A stretch of 64,000 bases of DNA from Acidobacteria bacterium RIFCSPLOWO2_12_FULL_66_21 (GCA_001767455.1 MELC01000042.1:72068-136067); one strand, 5' to 3'. Shown: positions 26,900 through 35,976, counted from the first letter of the stretch. Program-made: numbers and translations. The notes: a model not told the origin generated them from the sequence alone.

Positions 26900-28108
26900 C
26901 TATCGATTGACGGCGGCCTGCATCTGACCCGTCGCCCGGCGCTTCATGATGAGGATGGTGAGATCGTCGGTGAACCGCGAGTCCTGCGCGTGCGTCTCGA
27001 CTGCCTTGATGACGCGGGCGCCAATCGCGGCGGGACTCTCGCTCGCGTTGTGTTCGAGGACACGCTCCAGCCCCGATTCCTCGAACGGCCGTCCCGACGG
27101 ATCCTCCGCCTCGGTGACCCCGTCGCTGTACAGCACCAGCATCTCCCCCGGATTCAACGTGGTCTCGACCGCGCCGAATCTGGATTCGGCGAACATGCCG
27201 AGCGCCACGCCGGTGCCGTGGAGCCGCTCGTAGCGCCCGTCGCTGCGTCTGATCATGGGCGGGTTCTGACCGGCGTTGACGTAGGTCAGCGTTCCCGGCA
27301 CGGGCGAGTAGACCGCGTAGAACAGCGTGATGAACCGCGACGGCGGGCAGTGGCGGCAGATTTGGGCATTCAGGCGCTCGACGAGCGCCTGCGCCTCGAG
27401 CTCCTCGTCGACCAGCGTTCGCAGGACGGCGAGCAACAAGGCCATCAGCAGGGCGGCGGGGCTGCCCTTGCCCGCGACGTCACCGACCGTGACGATGACG
27501 CGGCCGTCCCGGAGCGGCAACACGTCGTAGAAGTCACCTCCGACCGTGTTCGCCGGCCGCGTGACGCCGCAGATATCGATCTCTCCCGCCGAGTAGGTGC
27601 CGCTCGGCAGCATCGCAAGCTGAATCTCGCGTGCGACCTCCAGCTCGCCCTTGAGCGACAGCCGATCGGCGACCTCCAGGAGCACCAGCAGGTTGATCAG
27701 GAACAGGCTGACGATGAGCGAGAGCGTGCCGTCAGCCCAGATGGGAACGAGCAGCGCGATTTGAATGAACGGGACGCCGAACGGCACGTCGATCGTGGCG
27801 AACCCGCGTAACAGCCGCAGGATGCCGACGAGCGCTACGATGAGCGAGACGAGATAGAGCGCCCGGCGCGCGGGAGGAAGCTTCAGGGTGAAGGCGACGA
27901 AGATCTGCCGCACGCGCGCCGGGGGACGCTTCCACCACGGCAGCCCCGCGAGCCGGTCTTCGTCAGCGCCCCGCGTGAAGAACCGATAGGCGTCGCGCGT
28001 GTCGTGCGTGAACAGCCGCTGCAGATCGTCGACGGAGAGGTCGCGCGCGTAAGTGTCGAACAGCACACGGGCGCGCCCGGGGGCGGAAGCGCGCCGGTCC
28101 CTGCGCAT
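26900..28108 (-). CDS. Membrane-anchored SpoIIE/PP2C serine phosphatase
   Basis: 402 residues. Residues about 70-150 hold two to three membrane helices (LYLVSLIVALVGILRLL, LSLIVSLFLINLLVLLE), a short coil ends in EVAREIQLAMLPSGTY, and the phosphatase domain spans about 175-390 with NTVGGDFYDVLPL, VTVGDVAGKGSPAALLM, LVLYSDGVTEAED and FTDDLTIL. It is the second SpoIIE phosphatase in the window. The N-terminal segment before the helices has no recognised sensor domain. TATACT just upstream of the ATG could be a -10 element. Confidence 0.92.
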   Translation of the reverse strand: MRRDRRASAPGRARVLFDTYARDLSVDDLQRLFTHDTRDAYRFFTRGADEDRLAGLPWWKRPPARVRQIFVAFTLKLPPARRALYLVSLIVALVGILRLLRGFATIDVPFGVPFIQIALLVPIWADGTLSLIVSLFLINLLVLLEVADRLSLKGELEVAREIQLAMLPSGTYSAGEIDICGVTRPANTVGGDFYDVLPLRDGRVIVTVGDVAGKGSPAALLMALLLAVLRTLVDEELEAQALVERLNAQICRHCPPSRFITLFYAVYSPVPGTLTYVNAGQNPPMIRRSDGRYERLHGTGVALGMFAESRFGAVETTLNPGEMLVLYSDGVTEAEDPSGRPFEESGLERVLEHNASESPAAIGARVIKAVETHAQDSRFTDDLTILIMKRRATGQMQAAVNR

Positions 28109-28132
28109 ACTCGCAGTATAGGTTCAAAGATG

Positions 28133-28522
28133 TCAGCAGAAAAGAACGGCGATCCAGGGAACGACCGCGACGGCGGCGTAGAAAACGGCGAGCACCGCGA
28201 CCGCCTTGTGGACGGCCGAAAGGTGCAGCACGATGCCGAACACCCCCGCCGTGAGCTTCGCCGTTGCGAGCCCGGCGCCGTGCCCCATCACGGCCATCAA
28301 CGACGCGATCACCGGGTTGCCTTCCATGCGCAGCCCGTACGCGCTCACACCGACGTACGTGAGCACGCCGTCGAGCGCCTGCGCCACCAGGAAAGCGATG
28401 AGCGCCAGATCGCCGAAGAGATTGCGCGTGGCACTTCGTGTGCCCAGTTTCACCATGCCCGTTTCGCACTTCTGGCAGGTTCTGCGTACAACCACGCCAG
28501 AACCGCCCGTCCGGACGGACAT
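28133..28522 (-). CDS. DUF5658-like small membrane protein
   Basis: 129 residues with four hydrophobic helices. The pattern D-x3-T-x4-G-x8-E-x-NP (LDGVLTYVGV then MEGNPVIASLMAVMG) fits the DUF5658 family, of unknown role. A CxxC (CQKC) lies ahead of the helices; an internal ATG at 28456 would remove it. No ribosome-binding site is obvious for either start. Confidence 0.7.
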   Translation of the reverse strand: MSVRTGGSGVVVRRTCQKCETGMVKLGTRSATRNLFGDLALIAFLVAQALDGVLTYVGVSAYGLRMEGNPVIASLMAVMGHGAGLATAKLTAGVFGIVLHLSAVHKAVAVLAVFYAAVAVVPWIAVLFC

Positions 28523-28563
28523 ACGTCAAGGAAGGTGCCAGGCGGGAAACGCCGACCGCGCGC

Positions 28564-29610
28564 CTAGCTTTCGCGGGAGGTCGTCAGCTCGAGGAACACC
28601 ACCTGGAGAATGGCGGCGGTGGGCACGGCGAGGATGGCGCCGACGATGCCGAGGAGCTTGGCGCCGATGAGCAGCGCGACAATCACGGTGACGGCGCTGA
28701 CACCGACCTGGCGCGACATCACCTTTGGAACGAGGACGTGATTCTCGAACTGCTGTTGGAGGACGAAGAACACGATCACCAGCAGGACCTTGTTCAGCGA
28801 GACGGTCGCGGCCACCGCGATGGCGGGAATGGCCGACAGGATGGGTCCGATGACCGGGATGAGCTCACCGATGCCGGAGATCAGCGCCAGCACGTAGAAG
28901 AAAGGGATCCCGAGGAGCCACAGGCCCACCGCCGACGTCAGCCCGATGATCCCGCCAAGCAGGAGCTGGCCGCCGAGCCACGCGCTCACCTTGATCGTGA
29001 CCTCGCGGCTCGCCGCCGCGACCCGCGCGCGCTCGCGCGGCGCGAACAGCCGCAGCATGCCGCCGCGCAGCGCGTCCGCCTCGATCAGAAAATAGAAGGT
29101 GAGAATCACGATGGTGACGAGGCCGATGACGCCGCCGGCGACGCCGATGACCGCGCCGACGACCGTGCCCACCGCTTCGCCGCCGCCGGACACCGGCGCG
29201 CGCACGACCGCCTGCTGCCAGGTGAGATGCTCTTTCAGGATCCCCTTCGCAATCAGGAACTCCTGTGCGCGATCGAACATCGACGGCAGCGCGTTCCACA
29301 ACTGCTGCCCCTGGTGAACGAGCGGCGGCACGATCAGGAAGCCAATCCCGGTGATGGTTCCAAGAATGACAATGTAGAGCACCAGGATGGCCACCCAGCG
29401 CGGAAATCGCCGAGTGCCGATCGGCAGCACCTTCTGCCGCTCAATCAGCCTGACGATGGGGCTGAAACCGATGGCCAGCAGGCCGCTGACGTAGATGATC
29501 AGCAGCACGTCGCGGACGAGGTACGCGCTCCAGACGAGCACGATGGCGAGCACCGTCATCCAGATGGCGTAGCGGATGAGGAATTTCTGGCGCGGCGTGT
29601 CGGTGGGCAC
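28564..29610 (-). CDS. AI-2E family transporter (YdiK/PerM-like)
   Basis: 348 residues from a GTG that shares one base with the aminotransferase stop. About eight helices; the family hallmarks are the long central region with LTFYFLIEADALR, the motif ALISGIGELIPVIGPILSAIP, and the C-terminal QQQFENHVLVPKVMSRQVGVS. Members export AI-2-like molecules or act as Na+/H+ antiporters, so substrate is open. Translationally coupled to the aminotransferase. Confidence 0.9.
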   Translation of the reverse strand: MPTDTPRQKFLIRYAIWMTVLAIVLVWSAYLVRDVLLIIYVSGLLAIGFSPIVRLIERQKVLPIGTRRFPRWVAILVLYIVILGTITGIGFLIVPPLVHQGQQLWNALPSMFDRAQEFLIAKGILKEHLTWQQAVVRAPVSGGGEAVGTVVGAVIGVAGGVIGLVTIVILTFYFLIEADALRGGMLRLFAPRERARVAAASREVTIKVSAWLGGQLLLGGIIGLTSAVGLWLLGIPFFYVLALISGIGELIPVIGPILSAIPAIAVAATVSLNKVLLVIVFFVLQQQFENHVLVPKVMSRQVGVSAVTVIVALLIGAKLLGIVGAILAVPTAAILQVVFLELTTSRES

Positions 29611-30833
29611 TAGCGGCCCCGGCCTGCCAGGAAGTTGCGCGTGAACTCGGCAATCACATCGTAGATGCCCGCGAGTTCCACCGGCGGCGCAAGAAAGACC
29701 ACGCGGAAGAAACCATCCGCGGGATCCGTCCCGAATCCGGAGCCGTAGACGCAGAGCACGCCGGTGGCGCGCAGCAGCGACAGCACGTAATCCTCGTCGG
29801 TGACGCCGGGCGGCAGCGTGACCCGAGGCATGGCGTAGAACGCCGCGGAGGGCATCACGGAGGTGATGCCCTCGATCGCGTTGAGACGCGAGTGTGTCAG
29901 GTCCGCGCGCTCGCGCAGCGCGCGACGGAATGCCGCCTGGTGCGACCGATCGCCGAGCAGCGCGGGCGCGATCGCGTGCGCCATGGGCCCGTTGCTGCAC
30001 AGGCGGCCGTCAGCCAGCTTCTTGATCCCCGCCAGGACGTCGTCCAGCCGATCGGATCGTCCGACGGCGAGCCAGCCCGCGCGCCAGCCCGGCGCGAGGT
30101 AGGCCTTCGACAGCGACGAGAACGTGATCACCGGCGCATCAGGGTTGGCCTCCGCCAGCGCACGTACCGGCCCATCGAATGCGAGGTCCGCGTATACCTC
30201 GTCGGCGAGCAGCGGGAAATTGTGCTCGTCGGCAAGATCGAGGAGCGCGCGGCGCACTTCCGCCGAATAGGTCGCGCCTGTCGGGTTGTTCGGATCGATG
30301 ACGACGAGCGCGCGGGTCGCCGGAGTGATCAGGCTCCGCACGTGGTCGACGTCGGGCAGCCAGCCCCGCGCGGGATCCGTGCGGTAGAACGCGCATCGCG
30401 CGCCGATCTTCGACAGCACCGCCGTGTAGAGCGGATAGGTCGGCACCGGCACCAGCACGTCGTCGCCGGGCCCGGCAAGCGCGGTGAGCGCCAGCTCGAT
30501 CCCTTCGGAGGTGCCGGAGGTGATCACCACGCGATCGGCCGTCATCGGCATGCCGCGCCGCGCGCACTCGCCGGCGACCGCCTCCCGCGCCGGCAGAATG
30601 CCCGCCGACGGCGCGTAGCCGTTCTGGCCGTCGCGCATCGCCCGCTCGACCGCTTCCACCAGATGCGCGGGCGTGTGGAAACCGAAAACCACCGGGTCCC
30701 CAATGTTCAGGTACTGCACCTTCCGCCCGGCCGCCTCGACCTTCCTCGCTTCCGCGACGATGTTGCGGATGGCGTACACGAAACCACGAACGCGGTTCGC
30801 AACGGGTATGGCTGATATCGCGCGCGGGGGCAT
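29610..30833 (-). CDS. Class I/II aminotransferase, AlaA-like
   Basis: 407 residues, PLP fold type I. Visible are LNIGDPVVFGF, TSGTSEGIELAL, the Asn/Asp pair in VVIDPNNPTGATYS and LLADEVYADLAFD, the PLP lysine in FSSLSKAYLAPGWRAGW, and the C-terminal arginine in FFRVVFLAPP. The closest subgroup by motif is AlaA/Aat (glutamate-pyruvate transaminase). No pathway neighbours; coupled with the transporter gene downstream. Confidence 0.9.
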   Translation of the reverse strand: MPPRAISAIPVANRVRGFVYAIRNIVAEARKVEAAGRKVQYLNIGDPVVFGFHTPAHLVEAVERAMRDGQNGYAPSAGILPAREAVAGECARRGMPMTADRVVITSGTSEGIELALTALAGPGDDVLVPVPTYPLYTAVLSKIGARCAFYRTDPARGWLPDVDHVRSLITPATRALVVIDPNNPTGATYSAEVRRALLDLADEHNFPLLADEVYADLAFDGPVRALAEANPDAPVITFSSLSKAYLAPGWRAGWLAVGRSDRLDDVLAGIKKLADGRLCSNGPMAHAIAPALLGDRSHQAAFRRALRERADLTHSRLNAIEGITSVMPSAAFYAMPRVTLPPGVTDEDYVLSLLRATGVLCVYGSGFGTDPADGFFRVVFLAPPVELAGIYDVIAEFTRNFLAGRGR

Positions 30834-31033
30834 ACGCGAATCTTATCAAAGTGCCGCGCTGGCGGCGGCGGTGCGCAGGCCGGATGTAAGAATGACAAGG
30901 CAGATGAGCTGGATCGAGCAAAACTTACTCGATTTGGTGCCACTTCAGTCGGCTCTGGGGCGGGCCAAATCTGTCAAGTGCAATAATTTCAGCAGTTTAG
31001 AAGTGTGGCAGGCTCCTTGGACATGGTCCGGTC
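30834..31033. promoter_or_regulatory. Divergent intergenic region with an inverted repeat
   Basis: Separates divergent genes. TGCCACTTC at 30938-30946 pairs with GAAGTGTGGCA at 31000-31010 apart from a two-base bulge, enclosing an AT-richer stretch (CAATAATTTC) that could hold a promoter for the VWFA gene. No consensus -35 can be assigned. Confidence 0.35.
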
Positions 31034-32026
31034 ATGACGTGGCGCCGAGCCCTGCTGTCTGTGGTGACGATCCTGCTGACCCTTTTCCCGGGGACTGCGG
31101 GAGCGCAGACCTCACCGAACCAGGGACAACCCAGGTTTCGATCGGCGGTTGACGTCGTGTCGGTGACCGCGGTGGTGCGCGATCGCAAGGGCCGGTTCGT
31201 GCGCGACCTCCTGCCGAAAGACTTCGTGGTCGCCGAGGCGGGCGAGCCGAAGCGCATTCTCGATTTCCGTTCGGAGGCCGACGGGCCGGTGCGTCTCGCG
31301 CTGCTGTTCGACGTGAGCGGCAGCATGCGGGTGGGGAGGAAGGCGGTCGACGCGCGCGAGGCGGCGCGGCAGTTGTTCGGCGCGATGCGTCCGATGGACC
31401 AGGCGGCGGTCTTCATGTTCGACACGCGCCTCCAGCGCGTGCAGGACTTCACATCGGACGTGGGGGCGCTCGCAGCCTCGCTGGACCACATGGATCCGCC
31501 GTACGGCCAGACGTCAATCTACGACGCCATCGACGAGACGGCGCGCGCGGTGCCGGTCGCTGACGGCCGCGGCACCCCGCTGCCGCAGCGTGCTGCGGTC
31601 GTGGTGCTGACCGACGGGATCGACACGCGCAGCCGGCTCAGGCCGGAGCAGGTGACGGCGGTGGCGAGCGGCATCGACGTACCGGTCTACGTCGTCGCGG
31701 TCATGTCGTCGATTGACGATCCGCGCGAATCGGCGGAGGCGGCGGACGGCGGGCCGGCGAGCGCGCTGGCGAACCTCGCGCAGTGGACGGGCGGCACGCT
31801 GTTCACGGCGACCTCGCCGGCGCACGCAAGCGTGGCCGCGCGCCAGATCGTCGACGAGCTCCGTCATCAATACGTGCTGGCATTCGAAGCGTCGGGCCAA
31901 CCCGGCTGGCGCCCGCTCGAAGTGCGCGCGCGCGATCGCGGGCTCATCGTGCGGGCCCGCGCCGGCTACACGGCCGGAGGACCCACGGGGAGCTCGAGCG
32001 ATGACGCTCGACGGGAAGAACGGTAA
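31034..32026 (+). CDS. Secreted VWFA-related domain protein
   Basis: 330 residues. Signal peptide (SVVTILLTLFPGTAGAQ), a beta domain (VVSVTAVVRDRKGRFVRDLLPKDFVV) and a von Willebrand A domain with MIDAS DVSGSMR, T in GQTSIYD and D in VLTDGIDTRS. The arrangement is that of the VWFA-related family expanded in Acidobacteria, thought to mediate extracytoplasmic protein or surface contacts. Single gene, followed by a repeat element and an OmpA-like gene. Confidence 0.88.
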   Translation: MTWRRALLSVVTILLTLFPGTAGAQTSPNQGQPRFRSAVDVVSVTAVVRDRKGRFVRDLLPKDFVVAEAGEPKRILDFRSEADGPVRLALLFDVSGSMRVGRKAVDAREAARQLFGAMRPMDQAAVFMFDTRLQRVQDFTSDVGALAASLDHMDPPYGQTSIYDAIDETARAVPVADGRGTPLPQRAAVVVLTDGIDTRSRLRPEQVTAVASGIDVPVYVVAVMSSIDDPRESAEAADGGPASALANLAQWTGGTLFTATSPAHASVAARQIVDELRHQYVLAFEASGQPGWRPLEVRARDRGLIVRARAGYTAGGPTGSSSDDARREER

Positions 32027-32039
32027 TCGGTCAAGGCGC

Positions 32040-32160
32040 GCACGGCGCGCCTGCGCGTAGGGGTCCCCGCCCTTCGGCCTGGCTCAGGGCGTGCTGAGCC
32101 CGGTCGAAGCACGCGAGCGACCGAGCCGGGGTCCGGGGCAGAGCCCCGGTTTAGCTTGGA
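32040..32160 (+). repeat. 5' hairpin repeat, copy B (divergent form)
   Basis: Contains GGGGTCCCC (near 32060), a CTCAGGGC/GCTGAGCCC inverted pair, a GAGCGACCGAGC stretch, and a hairpin at 32133-32149 (7-bp stem CCGGGGC, loop AGA). It ends about 15 bases before the ATG at 32165, with GGAGG of the OmpA-like gene just behind it. Confidence 0.7.
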
Positions 32161-32164
32161 GGTC

Positions 32165-32812
32165 ATGATGAAGAAGTTCGTGTTGGCGATACCGATTCTC
32201 GTGTTGACGCTCGGCGGCACCACGGCCTGTGCGACGAAGAAATTCGTCAAGGGACAGGTGGGCGAAGTGAACGACAAGGTGGAAGGGCTCTCCAAGTCGG
32301 TCGAGGAGAACCAGGAGCGCACGCGCTCGAACGAGGGCCGTATCGGCGAGGTCGATCAGAAGGCGGCGGCCGCGCAGCAGCGCGCCGACGAGGCCCGTTC
32401 GGCGGCCGACGCGGTCAACACCCGTGCCGACGCGATCGAGAAGGCGTCGAAGCGGCTCGTCTACGAAGTCGTCCTCAGCGAGGACAAAGGCGGCTTCAAG
32501 TTCGGCAAGGCGACGATGCCGGATCAGGCCAAGTCGGACATCGATCAGCTCGTGACGCAGCTGAAGGCGGAGCCCAACGGCGCCTACATCGAGATCGAAG
32601 GCCACACGGACAACAAGGGTGCGACAGACCTGAACTACAACCTGGGGATGGAGCGTGCCGAAGCGGTGAAGCGCTATCTCTACGAGCAGCACCAGGTGCC
32701 GCTGCACAAGATCAATGTGATCAGCTACGGCGAGGAGAAGCCGATCGCGCCGAACAACACGAAGGACGGCCGCGCGCAGAACCGCCGCGTCGTCATCAAG
32801 GTCCTCACCTAG
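32165..32812 (+). CDS. OmpA-like peptidoglycan-associated (lipo)protein
   Basis: 215 residues from ATG 32165 with GGAGG upstream. A hydrophobic N-terminus ends in TTACATKK, a weak lipobox. Residues about 30-95 are a coiled coil, and the OmpA C-terminal domain follows with IEIEGHTDNKG, YNLGMERAEAVKRYL, ISYGEEKPIAPN and AQNRRVVIKV, which bind peptidoglycan. It resembles Pal-type outer-membrane anchors with an added coiled coil. Confidence 0.88.
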   Translation: MMKKFVLAIPILVLTLGGTTACATKKFVKGQVGEVNDKVEGLSKSVEENQERTRSNEGRIGEVDQKAAAAQQRADEARSAADAVNTRADAIEKASKRLVYEVVLSEDKGGFKFGKATMPDQAKSDIDQLVTQLKAEPNGAYIEIEGHTDNKGATDLNYNLGMERAEAVKRYLYEQHQVPLHKINVISYGEEKPIAPNNTKDGRAQNRRVVIKVLT

Positions 32813-32825
32813 CACTGACGCAATT

Positions 32826-33140
32826 CGCGGCTCGCAGCTCGCAGCTTGCCGCGCCGACTTGTCCGCCGAAGCGTCTGGCGGAGACGGAAGCGCGTCAGCG
32901 CGAAGGCGGGCGCTCGATGAATCGGGGGCGGGACGTCCGGACTCCTGCCGGAATGATCCGGCAGGGGCTCCACGGCCCACGTCAGCACTTTCGCAGGGTG
33001 CTTGGACGTTCCGCCTCCGGTTGGTCGAGCCCCCCGCCTTCGCGCTACGCGCTACGGCGGGCAAGCCCGTGACGCGCTTCGTGCTTGCGAGCCCCGAGCC
33101 CCGAGCCACGAACCCACGAGCTGCGAGCGGCGAGCTGCGA
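32826..33140. repeat. Large palindromic repeat cassette
   Basis: Fills the 330-bp gap between genes. Outer arms are GCTCGCAGCT-type heptamers at 32826-32853 and their reverse complement at about 33110-33140. Inside lie inverted copies of the GCCGAAGC/GGCGAAGGCGGGC element (32857-32913 and 33033-33068). The centre has a CTGCCGG-AATGAT-CCGGCAG hairpin near 32954. No gene inside. Confidence 0.75.
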
Positions 33141-33142
33141 CT

Positions 33143-34435
33143 CTAGTCGATCCCCTTCGCTGCAATCTCTTCCATCGCTGCCGCAAACGTGTCGATTTCG
33201 TTGAGCGTCGTGTAGACGTTCGGCGTCACGCGCAGTCCTTCGTACTCGGCGTGAACGATGGGCGTGGCGATGATCCGCCAGCGCTCCCAGAGCCGCGAGA
33301 CGACCTTGCCGGTCGGGACGCCGATCGTCTGGACGTTGCCGATCGCGCACGACTGCGCGGGATCGAGATTGGTGTGGAGCTGGAACCTGGGGCTCGCGGC
33401 GAGCCGGCTCGCCCAGCGGTCGCGCAGGTAGCGCAGGCGCGCCGCCTTGCGTTCGATCCCGATCCCCTGGTGGAAGGCGAGCGCCTCGGCAATCGCGTTG
33501 TGGTTCGCCGCCGGGTGCGTGCCGATTTCCTCGAACTTGCGGATATTCGCGCGGTGCGGATCGCCGGCCGGCGTCAGCGGCCAGAGCGGTCCGATGTTCT
33601 CCTTCCTCACGTAGAGGAACCCGGTGCCGATCGGCGCGAGCAGCCACTTGTGCAGGCTCGTGCCGTAATAGTCGCAGCCGAGGTCAGACGCCTTGTACGG
33701 AAAGTGCGCGAAGGCGTGCGCGCCGTCGACGACCGTCTTGATGCCGCGCCGGCGCGCCTCGTCGCAGATCCGCTTCACCGGGAAGATCTGTCCCGTCAGG
33801 TTCGTGATGTGGCAGAAGTGCAGCACCCGGGTCGCGGCCGTGATCGCGCCGAGCAGTCGATCGGCCAGTTCGTCCATCGACTTGGGCGGTACCGGAAACG
33901 AGATCTTCGTCAACTTGATGCCGTCCCGCTCGACGCGCTGCTGCCACGTGTCGATCATGCGGCCGTAATCCTGGTTGGTCGTGACGACCTCGTCGCCGCG
34001 TTTCAATTCCACGCCGAGCTGCGCGATCTGGAGCGCCTCGCTCGCGTTGCGCGTGATGGCCATCTCCTCCGGGTCGCATCCGAACTCCGCGGCCAGGTTG
34101 CGGCGGACGCTCTCGATGTTCGGCTCGAGGATCTGCCACATGTGATACACCGGCGCCTCGTTGGAGAGGTCCAGGTACCGCTTGAACGCCTCGTGCACGA
34201 CGCGGGGGCTGGGGCAGCAGCCGCCGTTGTTCAGATTGATGATCGTGCGATCGAGCGTGAAAGCCTGCTGGATCTCGCGCCAGTAGGTCTCGTCGGCCGC
34301 GACGTCGGAGGCGGCCACCCCTTCGACGCGCCGCGCCGCCGCCGCCACCCGCGTAAGGCCGTCATGGCCGAAGACGGCAAGGGCCGCCGCACCCGCCGAT
34401 CCGGTGGTCTGCAGAAATACGCGTCGCGTGAACAT
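33143..34435 (-). CDS. Tat-exported class V aminotransferase-fold PLP enzyme
   Basis: 430 residues. The N-terminus has a twin-arginine signal (TRRVFLQTTGSAGAAAL). The fold is that of class V aminotransferases with INLNNGGCCPSP, ITRNASEALQIA, VVDGAHAFAHFP and the PLP lysine in YGTSLHKWLLAPIGTG, closest in motif to the isopenicillin-N-epimerase/cysteine-desulfurase-like group. No peptide synthetase is nearby, so a beta-lactam role is unlikely. A periplasmic PLP enzyme must bring cofactor through Tat. AGGAG precedes the ATG at 34435. Confidence 0.88.
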   Translation of the reverse strand: MFTRRVFLQTTGSAGAAALAVFGHDGLTRVAAAARRVEGVAASDVAADETYWREIQQAFTLDRTIINLNNGGCCPSPRVVHEAFKRYLDLSNEAPVYHMWQILEPNIESVRRNLAAEFGCDPEEMAITRNASEALQIAQLGVELKRGDEVVTTNQDYGRMIDTWQQRVERDGIKLTKISFPVPPKSMDELADRLLGAITAATRVLHFCHITNLTGQIFPVKRICDEARRRGIKTVVDGAHAFAHFPYKASDLGCDYYGTSLHKWLLAPIGTGFLYVRKENIGPLWPLTPAGDPHRANIRKFEEIGTHPAANHNAIAEALAFHQGIGIERKAARLRYLRDRWASRLAASPRFQLHTNLDPAQSCAIGNVQTIGVPTGKVVSRLWERWRIIATPIVHAEYEGLRVTPNVYTTLNEIDTFAAAMEEIAAKGID

Positions 34436-34450
34436 GGGGATCTCCTTCGC

Positions 34451-34528
34451 TGTAGGGGCCGTTCGCGAACGGCCCCTCACGGTCGATCGGGCCGATCTCA
34501 ATCGGGCCGATCTCGATCGGCCCCTACA
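34451..34528. repeat. Palindromic intergenic element (TGTAGGGGCC...GGCCCCTACA)
   Basis: Outer arms TGTAGGGGCC (34451-34460) and GGCCCCTACA (34519-34528) are perfect. Inside is a 24-bp perfect palindrome at 34454-34477 centred on TTCGCGAA, and three CGATCGGGCC/CGGGCCGATC-like units. Lies between divergent genes, upstream of the class V aminotransferase. Confidence 0.8.
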
Positions 34529-34630
34529 GGCAATTACAGGGCGGAGAATACTGTACTTTCGCCCCTGAAAGAGTGGCACAATACGGCCGGACTCAGGCCG
34601 ATATCGGCCTTCCGGGAGGGTATTCCAGAG

Positions 34631-35104
34631 ATGCAGGCGTATGGGCCCGCGGTGCTCCGGCTGGGGCTGGGAGCGGTGTTTGTCGCACATGGCGCCCAGA
34701 AGCTCTTGGGCGTCTGGGGCGGACTCGGCCTTGCCGGCACGGCGCAGTCTCTCGCCAACCTGCACTTTCCCGCCGTCATGCCGCTCGCGGTCCTCGTTGC
34801 CGTCGTCGAGCTGGCCGGGGGCATCATGCTGATCCTGGGCGCGCTGACGCGCTACGTCGCGCTGGCGCTCGCCATCGAGATGGCGGTCGCCCTGTGGGAA
34901 GTGCACCTCCCAAACGGCTTCTTCATCAACTGGGGCCTCGAGCCGGGTATCGGACACGGCTACGAATTCAACATGACATTGATCGCCGCGCTGATCTCGA
35001 TGACGCTGACCGGTCCGGGCGCGTTCTCGATTGACGCGTGGCGCGCGCGCTCCGCGGAAGCCGAGGCGTACGGACGCGCACGGTTGCGGGCAGGGAAAGT
35101 GTGA
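34631..35104 (+). CDS. DoxX family membrane protein
   Basis: 157 residues, four helices, with the DoxX signature near the N-terminus (LRLGLGAVFVAHGAQKL) and ELAGGIMLILGALTR. The family includes the quinol-oxidising subunit of archaeal thiosulfate:quinone oxidoreductase and mycobacterial membrane redox partners; function here is unknown. Its TGA overlaps the GTG start of the LigD-like polymerase, so the two are translationally coupled, an unusual pairing. Confidence 0.85.
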   Translation: MQAYGPAVLRLGLGAVFVAHGAQKLLGVWGGLGLAGTAQSLANLHFPAVMPLAVLVAVVELAGGIMLILGALTRYVALALAIEMAVALWEVHLPNGFFINWGLEPGIGHGYEFNMTLIAALISMTLTGPGAFSIDAWRARSAEAEAYGRARLRAGKV

Positions 35105-35976
35105 CGAGTCCCGGCGTCAGGCTGCTTGGCGCAGTCATCACGAATCCATCGAAGCCGTTCTGGCCCGACGAGGGCCTGACCAAGCTCGACCTCGCGCAGT
35201 TCTACGCGCACATCGCCGGCGATATCCTGCCGTGGATGAAGGGGCGCGCCGTCACGATGGAACGGTGCCCCGAGGGGATCCGCAAGTCGTGCTTCTTTCA
35301 AAAGCAGGCGCCCGCGAATCTGCCGCCCGGCATCGACACGGTTCGCATTCCCGCGCCGTCGGCCGGCCGCGACGTCGATTACATCGTGGGCGGCACGCGC
35401 AAGACACTTCTGACGCTCGTCAATTTCGGCTGCATCGCGATGCATGTGATGAACGGCCGCATCGACCAGCTCGACGCGCCCGACTGGCTCGCCTTCGATC
35501 TGGATCCGGCGGACAACTTCGCGTCGGCCGCGCGCGCGGCGCTGCTGCTCCGGCAGAAGCTGGAAGATCACGGCCTCGAAGGCTACGTGAAGACCTCGGG
35601 CGGCCGCGGCCTCCACGTGTTCGTGCCGCTGCGCCGGGGCGCCGACCAGGACGCGGTTCGTGCCTACGCCGCGGTCATCGCGCACGAGCTGGCCACGGAG
35701 CATCCAAAGCTCATGACCGTCGAAGCGCGCAAGGCCAAACGGAAGGCGCCGGTGTACGTGGACGTCATGCGCAACGCGTTCGGCCAGACGATCGTGCCGC
35801 CGTTTTCGGTGCGCTGGCGGCCCAAGGCGCCGGTGTCCATGCCGCTCGACTGGGATGAGGTCAGTCCCCGCCTCGAGCCCACCGTGTTCACGATCAAGAC
35901 CGCCGAGCGCCGCATGGCCGCGAAGGCGCCATGGTCGAGCTTCTTCGGCCATCGCCAGACACTCCCACGCGACTGA
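35101..35976 (+). CDS. LigD-type DNA primase-polymerase, stand-alone
   Basis: 291 residues from a GTG overlapping the DoxX stop (GTGA). Segments NPSKPFWPDEGLTKLDLAQFY, CFFQKQAPAN, the catalytic acidic pair in LAFDLDPAD, and VKTSGGRGLHVFVPL belong to the LigD polymerase domain that fills or extends ends in bacterial non-homologous end joining. The ligase and 3'-phosphoesterase domains of multidomain LigD are absent, and no Ku gene is in the window. It is a complete stand-alone domain. Confidence 0.92.
   Translation: MTSPGVRLLGAVITNPSKPFWPDEGLTKLDLAQFYAHIAGDILPWMKGRAVTMERCPEGIRKSCFFQKQAPANLPPGIDTVRIPAPSAGRDVDYIVGGTRKTLLTLVNFGCIAMHVMNGRIDQLDAPDWLAFDLDPADNFASAARAALLLRQKLEDHGLEGYVKTSGGRGLHVFVPLRRGADQDAVRAYAAVIAHELATEHPKLMTVEARKAKRKAPVYVDVMRNAFGQTIVPPFSVRWRPKAPVSMPLDWDEVSPRLEPTVFTIKTAERRMAAKAPWSSFFGHRQTLPRD

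Noticed and set aside
33143..34435. Beta-lactam biosynthesis (isopenicillin N epimerase)
   Set aside because: No peptide synthetase or oxidase is near; the fold is shared by many other PLP enzymes.
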